The notes beneath the pieces are model-generated. The model saw nothing but the letters and a program-made list of their open reading frames with translations. It was not told where the DNA came from and made no database searches. Of a DNA stretch of 33,820 bases, positions 18,432 through 24,466 are shown piece by piece. The stretch lies in NCBI GenBank assembly GCA_013297745.1, contig JAAFIM010000038.1, forward strand, positions 1-33,820, written 5' to 3'. Positions within the stretch are counted from its first letter, which is position 1; each line of letters starts with the position of its first letter. The position numbers and the translations under genes are program-made. Source of the DNA: Chitinophagales bacterium. Lineage in GTDB: Bacteria; Bacteroidota; Bacteroidia; Chitinophagales; Saprospiraceae.

Positions 18432-18439
18432 CAAAAGTA
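18432..18439 (-). promoter_or_regulatory. -7 element of the collagen-like lipoprotein gene
   Basis: The minus-strand reading is TACTTTTG, matching TANNTTTG. No clear TTTG is seen at the -33 position. It faces the plus-strand -7 element, with 6 bases between them. Confidence 0.45.
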
Positions 18440-18526
18440 TAACAGTTTTAAGTTGTATTAAAGCGCGTTTTGGTTGTATTCGCTAATCAAATCATCACTA
18501 TTACTAAACTTTTTAAGGCGTTAATT

Positions 18527-18937
18527 ATGAAAATAGGCGATAAAGTAAAAAAAATAAGAGAAATTAAAGGTTTAACTCAAGAAGATTTGGCGCAAAAACT
18601 AAATATCACTTCTCAAGCCTACTCAAAATTAGAAAGAAATAAAACCAAAATGGACGAAGATAGATTAGAGCAAATCGCTGAAAATTTAGGCGTTTCTGTA
18701 GATATGATTAGAGCCTTTGAACCAAATAGTTTATTTATAAATTCGCTCCACGCTATAGGCGATAACGCAAAAACAGTTATCAATCACAATGAAAATCAAC
18801 AACTTATAGAAATTATCAGCAAAGCTAAAGACGAAATTATTGCCCAGCAAAAAGATACAATAACAAGACTACAAAGCGATAACGACTTCCTAAAAGCACA
18901 ATTGGAACAAATTACCAAGCTATTGAATAATAAATAG
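18527..18937 (+). CDS. Xre-family HTH regulator with coiled-coil tail
   Basis: The 136-residue protein begins MKIGDKVKKIREIKGLTQEDLAQ. A Cro/C1-type helix-turn-helix covers residues ~5-60 (GLTQEDLAQKLNITSQAYSKLERNKTK, then LEQIAENLGVSVD). The C-terminal ~50 residues (KAKDEIIAQQKDTITRLQSD and on) form a heptad-type coiled coil, probably for dimerisation. The ATG at 18527 is chosen because the longer frame starts at a TTG near the promoter and adds nothing homologous. The divergent neighbour with overlapping promoters suggests it regulates the collagen-like lipoprotein and itself. It could also be the regulator of a small mobile or accessory module with fic. Confidence 0.88.
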   Translation: MKIGDKVKKIREIKGLTQEDLAQKLNITSQAYSKLERNKTKMDEDRLEQIAENLGVSVDMIRAFEPNSLFINSLHAIGDNAKTVINHNENQQLIEIISKAKDEIIAQQKDTITRLQSDNDFLKAQLEQITKLLNNK

Positions 18938-18938
18938 C

Positions 18939-18979
18939 AATAAAAAAGCTGCTTTTCGTGATGAGAAGCAGCTTTTTTT
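18939..18979. terminator. Repeated 41-bp terminator, copy 3 (between HTH and caspase genes)
   Basis: The 41 bases are identical to copies 1 and 2. The copy starts one base after the HTH stop codon and reaches the first base of the stop codon of the convergent caspase gene, so it can serve both strands. Confidence 0.9.
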
Positions 18980-20172
18980 TATTTCTGAAAATAGAAATCG
19001 GATTCTATAGATGAATTTTCCCAAGGGATTTGTTTCCCGTTGCTGGCTTTGCGCACGCTGCTGCGTACTTTTTTGAAAATATCTTCCAATTTCAACCCTT
19101 TTTCTGGCAACACTTTTACCAACTCTTCAGTATAAAGTCCATTATTACCCGTTCCGTCTGAAGCTACAGCGTTGGGAGCGGTAGAAAACGCGATTAAAGA
19201 ATTGACGGGCGCATTTTGTACGAGGGTAAAACCCGTGTAATTTTTAGCTTTTTCCCCAAATTGGCTTTTGTAGGGATTATCGCGGCAAGCGTCCAAAATA
19301 ACGATATTCATAGGATTTTCGGCATATTCCAACTCCACAAACACCCGCCCCAAATCCAACGCTTCAAACTCTATATCTTGCGCCTTGCGGATATCGGCAT
19401 CTATAGGCAAAATATAATTTTTGGCATCAGCCTGAATCCCGTGTCCAGCGTAAAAGAACAAACCTATAGCTTTATTATCTTTCAACTGCTGCCCAAAATC
19501 GCGAATGGCTTGTTTCATATCCCGTTTGCTCGCATCCAAAAGTAGCCAAACTTCAAAACCCATTTTCTGTAGTTCTTTCGCCATAGCTGTGGCATCATTT
19601 TTGGGATTTTTGAGCGGTAATTTGCTGTAGCTGCTATTGCCGATGATGAGTGCGAAGCGTTTTTCGTTGGGAATAATCCCCCCTGTAGGGAATAAATGCT
19701 GTTGGTTGGCTTGAGATTGATTATTTTGTAACGGGTCGGGGCGGTTATTGCTTGCCGTATCCACATTGACCACTACAGCAGCTGTATCTTTTTTGACGGT
19801 TAAATCTTCTATCAATTTGCCCCCTTTAAACTTGCCGTGTACAATCCGCCCATCTTTATAATAGTATGTGCCTTCGCCCTCGCGCAAATCTTTGACATAC
19901 TCGCCTATGTACATTTCCCCAACTTTCCAAGTCATTGTGCCGTAGCCGTGTCTTTTCCCTTTTTTGAATTGCCCTTTATACAAATCCCCGCTAGCATAAG
20001 AATAAGCCCCACGCCCGTCAGGTTGGTTGGATTTAAACTCGCCTATATATTTGTCCCCATTAGGGAATAAATATCTACCTTTTCCGTTAGCACAATCTCC
20101 TGTGGTACATTTTTGGGCGGTAGAATGATGAACAAATAAGAAAAAAACAAACATTGCTAAAATAATTCTCAT
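18979..20172 (-). CDS. Exported MORN-repeat caspase-like peptidase (C14)
   Basis: The 397-residue protein starts with a signal peptide (cleavage after the HSTAQ near residue 20). Residues ~28-120 hold four MORN repeats (GKGRYLFPNGDKYIGEF, GRGAYSYASGDLYKGQF, GYGTMTWKVGEMYIGEY, GEGTYYYKDGRIVHGKF). After an Asn/Gln-rich linker, residues ~168-397 are a caspase/metacaspase-type C14 domain: RFALIIGNSSY at its start, catalytic His in FFYAGHG (H244) and catalytic Cys in ILDACRDNP (C296). Both residues of the dyad are present, so it should be active. The DACR context fits basic-residue specificity, but that is inference. The signal peptide places it outside the cytoplasm, unlike caspase-like effectors of CRISPR or gasdermin systems. 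Confidence 0.9.
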   Translation of the reverse strand: MRIILAMFVFFLFVHHSTAQKCTTGDCANGKGRYLFPNGDKYIGEFKSNQPDGRGAYSYASGDLYKGQFKKGKRHGYGTMTWKVGEMYIGEYVKDLREGEGTYYYKDGRIVHGKFKGGKLIEDLTVKKDTAAVVVNVDTASNNRPDPLQNNQSQANQQHLFPTGGIIPNEKRFALIIGNSSYSKLPLKNPKNDATAMAKELQKMGFEVWLLLDASKRDMKQAIRDFGQQLKDNKAIGLFFYAGHGIQADAKNYILPIDADIRKAQDIEFEALDLGRVFVELEYAENPMNIVILDACRDNPYKSQFGEKAKNYTGFTLVQNAPVNSLIAFSTAPNAVASDGTGNNGLYTEELVKVLPEKGLKLEDIFKKVRSSVRKASNGKQIPWENSSIESDFYFQK

Positions 20173-20269
20173 AATTGGATGAAGTTTGTATGATTAAGAA
20201 AAAAAGTTGAAAAATTGCGCAAAAATAGCTTTATTTTAAACAAAAAAAAGCAAAAAAGCAAAAAACTGT

Positions 20270-20277
20270 TATCTTTG
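20270..20277 (+). promoter_or_regulatory. Candidate -7 element for the SRPBCC-manC operon
   Basis: TATCTTTG fits TANNTTTG. The region at the -33 distance is A-rich with no TTTG. It lies 73 bases before the ATG at 20351. Confidence 0.4.
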
Positions 20278-20350
20278 CCCCCTCAATTAGCCTTTAAACA
20301 CGAACTTAGGGAAAAAATAGCCTATAAGTTTGCAGTCAATTTTTTTTGAA

Positions 20351-20908
20351 ATGGAAATTTTTTTTATAATAATAATTTTAATAGCCATCATTTTGGCGGT
20401 CATCGCTTTATTCACCAACCGCTTGCCCAACAATTGGACTATAGAAAAAGCTGTATTGGTCAAAGCCAGCCCACGACAAATCTATTCTATATTGGATAGT
20501 TTAGAAAATTGGCCAACTTGGACGGTTTGGAACAACCAAAATGAAGCTTCTTTATCATTTAGCTACCCTGCGCATCGGTCGGGGGTTGGGGCTGTACAAG
20601 TATGGCAAAGTGCGCGTTTGTCTGGTCATTTGACCCTAACCAAATCTAATTTAGATAGAGAAATTCAGTACGAATTTTTATTAAAACCATCCAATTTACT
20701 CATAAAAGGCACTTTTGCTATAGCTGCTGCTGATTTAGAATATACCCAATTGGCTTGGCGTTGTGTGCTATCGCCTGTACAAAGTATAAACCCAGTAACT
20801 CGCTATTTAGCCCATAATTTACGCAATTCATTTGATTTGGATATAACCGACAGTTTAAGCAATTTAGTAAGTATTTTTGAACCCGAAACCCAAAGAGAAG
20901 AAAAATAA
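20351..20908 (+). CDS. Membrane-anchored SRPBCC-family protein
   Basis: The 185-residue protein begins MEIFFIIIILIAIILAVIALF, a single N-terminal transmembrane helix. Residues ~33-180 resemble the START-like SRPBCC (polyketide cyclase/dehydrase) fold: VLVKASPRQIYSILDSLENWPTWTVWN is the characteristic start, with a final amphipathic helix near residues 155-178. Such proteins bind hydrophobic ligands; the ligand here is unknown. A frame extended to a TTG at 20330 is rejected in favour of the ATG. The gene ends 9 bases before manC, so the two are probably co-transcribed. Confidence 0.75.
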   Translation: MEIFFIIIILIAIILAVIALFTNRLPNNWTIEKAVLVKASPRQIYSILDSLENWPTWTVWNNQNEASLSFSYPAHRSGVGAVQVWQSARLSGHLTLTKSNLDREIQYEFLLKPSNLLIKGTFAIAAADLEYTQLAWRCVLSPVQSINPVTRYLAHNLRNSFDLDITDSLSNLVSIFEPETQREEK

Positions 20909-20917
20909 ATACCTAAA

Positions 20918-22015
20918 ATGAATAATCAAAACTATTATGTGGCGATAATGGCGGGAGGCGTAGGCAGTCGTTTTTATCCAAGCAGCCGCAGCCAATACCC
21001 CAAACAGTTTTTGGATATGCTCGGTTTGGGTAAATCTTTGCTTCAATTGACTGTAGAACGCTTCGCCCAATTAGTGCCTCGCCAACAGATTTTAATCGTT
21101 ACCAACGTTCAATATCGCGATATTGTTAAAACTCAACTACCAGATTTTGACCACTCGCAAATTTTGTGCGAACCCAGCCGCAATAATACAGCCCCTTGCG
21201 TAACTTATGCAGCTTTTCACATAGCCGCGCGCAATCCCAACGCCAATTTTATCGTTGCGCCCTCTGACCACGTGATTTTGAAAGAGGAAGAATTTATCCG
21301 CAAAATTCGCACCGCCTTAGATTTTACCGCCCAACATCAGGCTTTATTAACTTTGGGTATTCGCCCCCACTCGCCCAATACGGGTTATGGTTATATCCAT
21401 TTTGACAATCAAAAAGCAGCAGCCGAAAGCGTTTATAAAGTCAATCGCTTCACCGAAAAACCCAATTTAGCTACAGCTACAGAGTTTGTAAAAAGTGGCG
21501 AATATCTTTGGAATGCGGGGATTTTTGTGTGGAACGTACAGGCTATTTTAGCCGCTTTGCGCCAACACGCGGGCGATATTTACCAACTGTTTGAAAATGG
21601 AAAGGATTTTTTCGGCACTCCAGCAGAAACGGATTTTATCGCCAAAAATTATCCTTTGTCTCCAGATATTTCTATAGATTATGCGGTTATGGAAAAAGCC
21701 GACAACATTTACACCCTGCCCGCCGATATTGGTTGGTCTGATTTGGGAACTTGGGCGAGTTTGTACCAAGAGTTGGAAAAAGACGAAAAGGGAAACGCCT
21801 TCAGTTCGCTTCGCCACGAGCAGATTTTGTTAGAAAATTGCCAAAATAATCTAGTGCGCACTTCCCAAGATAAGGTTACGATTATCCGCGACCTGCAAAA
21901 TTATATCGTTGTAGATGAACCCGATGCGCTGCTTATTTATCCCCAATCTGCCGAACAGGAGATAAAAAAAGTCGTCGCCCAAATCGCAAAACAGTTGCCG
22001 CCTAAGTTTTTATAA
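20918..22015 (+). CDS. manC: Mannose-1-phosphate guanylyltransferase
   Basis: This cytosolic enzyme makes GDP-mannose from GTP and mannose-1-phosphate for envelope polysaccharide and glycoprotein sugars. The 365-residue protein has the nucleotidyltransferase signature MAGGVGSRFYPSSR near residues 12-25 (Gly-rich GTP loop) and the PKQFLD segment. It also has FIVAPSDH (metal-binding Asp), the FTEKP motif near 185, the YLWNAGIF motif near 200, and SIDYAVMEK plus IGWSDLGTW further on. The length corresponds to the GMP-only form, without the C-terminal phosphomannose isomerase domain of some ManC proteins. Confidence 0.93.
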   Translation: MNNQNYYVAIMAGGVGSRFYPSSRSQYPKQFLDMLGLGKSLLQLTVERFAQLVPRQQILIVTNVQYRDIVKTQLPDFDHSQILCEPSRNNTAPCVTYAAFHIAARNPNANFIVAPSDHVILKEEEFIRKIRTALDFTAQHQALLTLGIRPHSPNTGYGYIHFDNQKAAAESVYKVNRFTEKPNLATATEFVKSGEYLWNAGIFVWNVQAILAALRQHAGDIYQLFENGKDFFGTPAETDFIAKNYPLSPDISIDYAVMEKADNIYTLPADIGWSDLGTWASLYQELEKDEKGNAFSSLRHEQILLENCQNNLVRTSQDKVTIIRDLQNYIVVDEPDALLIYPQSAEQEIKKVVAQIAKQLPPKFL

Positions 22016-22017
22016 AT

Positions 22018-22054
22018 AAAAAAGCCCTTACCGAGTTGGTAGGGGCTTTTTTTT
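22018..22054. terminator. Bidirectional terminator between manC and the Toprim gene
   Basis: GCCCTTACC/GGTAGGGGC forms a 9-bp stem (one T-G wobble) with a GAGTT loop. It is flanked by an A-run and a T-run, so it can stop manC (+) and the convergent Toprim-like gene (-). Confidence 0.85.
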
Positions 22055-22754
22055 ATGTCGTTGTGTTGTACTCGGTTAATTTCGCGGCTAACTTGTTGTC
22101 TAACTCATCAATAAACCCAGCTAAACTTTCATTTTCTTTAGCAAATTTATGCAATTTTTGCTGTTGGTAATAAGATTCTGAAAGTCTTGTATAATTTACG
22201 TGCATTTTTTCTGGATTTCCCAGCGCATCGTAGCACTTTTTTATTTTGCTTTTATCCGTTTTAAGCTTTAGCAACTTTTCATTTGCGGGTAACAACCAAC
22301 ATTCTAATTCAGATACAGAAATCGCATAAATAATTTTAGATTGATTTTCTGTTAAAAATTCATCGCCAAAAGCAGCTTTAAATAAAATTTCAAATTTGGT
22401 TCGCGCTATTTCCATAACCTCTAAAACTGTCATTTCTTTAGTCGGGGTAAAATCTAAACGCAACTTTCGTTCATTAAAATGCCATTCGTGGGCGCAATCT
22501 GTATCTATTTGTATGACTATAAAATCGTGTGCCTGAAAAGCGGTTTGAAATGGTTGGCTTTGGCAATAATGAAATACTTTAGTCCAACCGCCGCCCTCTT
22601 GTTGCTTATTGGAAGCGTCCAAAAGTGGGCTTAAAGGTTCTACTTGGATAAAATCGCCGTCTGCATCTCCAAAATAACCAGATAAAATCGCTTCCAAAAC
22701 TGCTAAATCGGTTGCTCCTTCAGCAACACAAGCAAATTTAATCTTTTTAGGCAT
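22053..22754 (-). CDS. Toprim-like protein (DUF4276/RloB-type), partner of the ATPase
   Basis: The 233-residue protein has a Toprim-like motif order: VAEGATD at residues 10-16 (candidate catalytic E12), IQIDTD at 81-86 (D84, D86), and SELECWLLP at 148-156, the acidic-Trp-Leu block seen in DUF4276/RloB-type proteins. It probably binds Mg2+ and cuts nucleic acid, but the nuclease role is inference. It starts 3 bases after the ATPase stop, so the two form a tight operon. Similar ATPase + Toprim pairs occur in OLD/Gabija-, AbiL- and PARIS-type anti-phage systems. I cannot assign it to one of these by eye. Confidence 0.7.
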   Translation of the reverse strand: MPKKIKFACVAEGATDLAVLEAILSGYFGDADGDFIQVEPLSPLLDASNKQQEGGGWTKVFHYCQSQPFQTAFQAHDFIVIQIDTDCAHEWHFNERKLRLDFTPTKEMTVLEVMEIARTKFEILFKAAFGDEFLTENQSKIIYAISVSELECWLLPANEKLLKLKTDKSKIKKCYDALGNPEKMHVNYTRLSESYYQQQKLHKFAKENESLAGFIDELDNKLAAKLTEYNTTT

Positions 22755-22757
22755 AAT

Positions 22758-24119
22758 TTAGAAATTTTTGGGTAAGCCGCCAATATAACCGCGCATAAAT
22801 TTTTCCGATAGCTTGAGCGGCGTTCCATTTTCCATAATTTGTTGATTTTCAACCTGTTCTATTTTCGTTTTTCCTACCCTATTCCGTGACACCACAAAAA
22901 GCCGCTGCGCATCGTCTCGCAAATCCAAACCGTCCAAAATGGCTGGGTTGTGGGTCGTAATAATCGCCTGCTTGTTGTGTTCTTTGGCTAATTGGGCTAA
23001 AATCTCTATCAAACGACTGCCTAATTTCGGATTTAAACCCGTATCTATGTTGTCTATGGCAAAAAAAGTGGGCGTTTCCGCTCCCGTGAACAAAGTCAGA
23101 TAAAATAACAGCAATAAAAACCCCTCATTCGCACTTTTTTGGTCAAATAAAGTCGCTTCAGGCAAAAAACGGTCTTTGATATACAATTTGCGCTCCATAT
23201 TAGAACCCGTTATCTCAAAATACTCAAACCAATCCAATAACTCTCGCAAGTGGGCTTGTATTTTTGGGAGCTGCTCAAAGGCGGCTTTTTGGTTATTCAA
23301 AGTTTCACGCTCAACAAGTAAATCTCTTACTTGCAAAGCAATTTCCATTGAGGCTTGGAATATTTCATTGGTCTGGGATACTCCATAACCAATTTGTTTT
23401 AAGGCTTCCAAAAATTCTATTTCTTTGTTTTGGCGTTGTTCCTTAAATAAATTAGCATCAGTTTTCAATTTGTCATTTTGAGCATTCAATTTATCTTGTT
23501 CTAACATCTTAGCCTTGTATTTTTTTGCTATTCGTTTAGCTTGCGCAATAAACGTTTTTGGATTATGTCTTTCAGACAACAAAAAAAGGTTCCTTTGATA
23601 ATCAAATAATCCTTCTCCTCTTACGCCTAAGCCCTCAATTTGCCCTTCTTCTTCAAATTTTCTTAAAAAGGTATTTTCGGGGGCATAAAGTAGGAAATTG
23701 AGGTTACTAATGGCTTGTCTATGAGGATTTGCAGAAATCACTTGTCCACTAGATTTTGAAGCTGTAAAGCCTTTTAGTCTTATTATATCCACCTCTTCCA
23801 ACTGCCCTTTAACATTTTCATTTATTCTAAAATCTATACTTTCGCCGCTTTCTAAAATAAAATTTATAATAATATCTTCTTTCGCCTTTTGTTCGGCAAA
23901 GGCGGATTTCATAAATCTATTTTCGGTTTTTCTAATCCCACGCGCGAAGTAGTATTCATTATCCAATTTATCTTTTGCAGCAGCCACACCTATAGCAGCC
24001 GCTTCCAAAATGTTGGTTTTGCCACAGCCATTTTCGCCGATGAGGATATTGAGATTTCCGAGCGGCAAATCCATATTTTCTATAGATTTAAAATTTTCTA
24101 TGTGTAGATTGGTTATCAT
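22758..24119 (-). CDS. ABC-type AAA ATPase (OLD/RecF-like), probable defence ATPase
   Basis: The 453-residue protein begins MITNLHIENFKSIENMDLPLG, the typical start of SMC/RecF/OLD-type ATPases. It has Walker A GENGCGKT (28-35), a long central coiled-coil and helical insertion (about residues 195-300), a signature-like SANEG segment near 330, Walker B FFAIDNID (352-359) and the switch His in ITTHN (H390). In Walker B the usual catalytic Glu after Asp is Asn (N357), which may slow hydrolysis or be normal for this subfamily. A frame extended to 24218 runs through the tRNA gene and is rejected. It forms a two-gene operon with the Toprim-like protein and lies just beyond the tRNA-Phe 3' end, a common integration site. 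Confidence 0.85.
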   Translation of the reverse strand: MITNLHIENFKSIENMDLPLGNLNILIGENGCGKTNILEAAAIGVAAAKDKLDNEYYFARGIRKTENRFMKSAFAEQKAKEDIIINFILESGESIDFRINENVKGQLEEVDIIRLKGFTASKSSGQVISANPHRQAISNLNFLLYAPENTFLRKFEEEGQIEGLGVRGEGLFDYQRNLFLLSERHNPKTFIAQAKRIAKKYKAKMLEQDKLNAQNDKLKTDANLFKEQRQNKEIEFLEALKQIGYGVSQTNEIFQASMEIALQVRDLLVERETLNNQKAAFEQLPKIQAHLRELLDWFEYFEITGSNMERKLYIKDRFLPEATLFDQKSANEGFLLLLFYLTLFTGAETPTFFAIDNIDTGLNPKLGSRLIEILAQLAKEHNKQAIITTHNPAILDGLDLRDDAQRLFVVSRNRVGKTKIEQVENQQIMENGTPLKLSEKFMRGYIGGLPKNF

Positions 24120-24148
24120 AATCGCGAAAGATTGAATTTTGTACAAAT

Positions 24149-24180
24149 AAAAAAAGCTAACCTCGTGAAAGATTAGCTTT
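24149..24180 (-). terminator. Terminator after tRNA-Phe
   Basis: Read on the minus strand, AAAGCTAATCT pairs with AGGTTAGCTTT (11 bp, one wobble) around a TTCACG loop, followed by a T-run. It separates tRNA-Phe from the ATPase gene, whose ATG is only 29 bases further on. Confidence 0.8.
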
Positions 24181-24188
24181 GCAATGCG

Positions 24189-24261
24189 TGGTCTCGGGCG
24201 GGATCGAACCGCCGACACATGGATTTTCAGTCCATTGCTCTACCGACTGAGCTACAAGACC
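24189..24261 (-). tRNA. tRNA-Phe (GAA)
   Basis: The 73-base cloverleaf reads GGTCTTG for the acceptor 5' arm, which pairs with CGAGACC (one T-G). The D stem is GCTC/GAGC, and the anticodon stem ATGGA/TCCAT encloses loop CTGAAAA with anticodon GAA. The T arm GGCGG-TTCGATC-CCGCC is perfect. The discriminator is A, and CCA is not encoded. Confidence 0.97.
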
Positions 24262-24287
24262 ATCGTTCGGTTGCGTTTATTGCGGTG

Positions 24288-24318
24288 CAAAGGTACGACT
24301 GTTTTTTATTCTACCAAA
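24288..24318 (-). promoter_or_regulatory. Promoter of tRNA-Phe
   Basis: On the minus strand TTTG, a 19-base spacer and TACCTTTG match the Bacteroidota consensus exactly. The -7 element ends 26 bases before the mature tRNA 5' end. The rest of the intergenic stretch up to 24466 is A/T homopolymer-rich; I see no gene in it. Confidence 0.85.
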
Positions 24319-24466
24319 TTTTTTGGCAAAAAAAAGCGAAAAAAGTTGATTTTTTTTGCATTTTTTTTCATATTTTTTTTATCATAAAATATAAATCGTT
24401 GATAATTAACAACTTGTTAAAAAATCATTTTTTCGCTTTTTTGTATTTTTTGCCGTTTTTTTCAAA

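Noticed and set aside
17195-18937. fic and the HTH gene as a fic toxin-antitoxin pair
   Set aside because: The Fic protein already carries its own inhibitory helix, and the HTH gene is separated from it by a terminator and a convergent gene.
18979-20172. Caspase-like protein as a CRISPR- or gasdermin-linked cell-death effector
   Set aside because: It has a signal peptide and no linked CRISPR, gasdermin or TPR-CHAT gene.
24120-24218. Upstream extension of the ATPase frame
   Set aside because: It would translate through the tRNA-Phe gene and its terminator; the family N-terminus starts exactly at the ATG 24117-24119.
24189-24261. tRNA-Phe as attachment site of an integrated element with a duplicated tRNA end
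   Set aside because: I found no second copy of the tRNA 3' segment and no integrase gene in the window, so only the position is suggestive.
24262-24466. Possible small gene in the A/T-rich stretch between tRNA-Phe and the GH3 gene
   Set aside because: Open frames there are Phe/Lys homopolymer-type products of T- and A-runs, with no start context or conserved motif.
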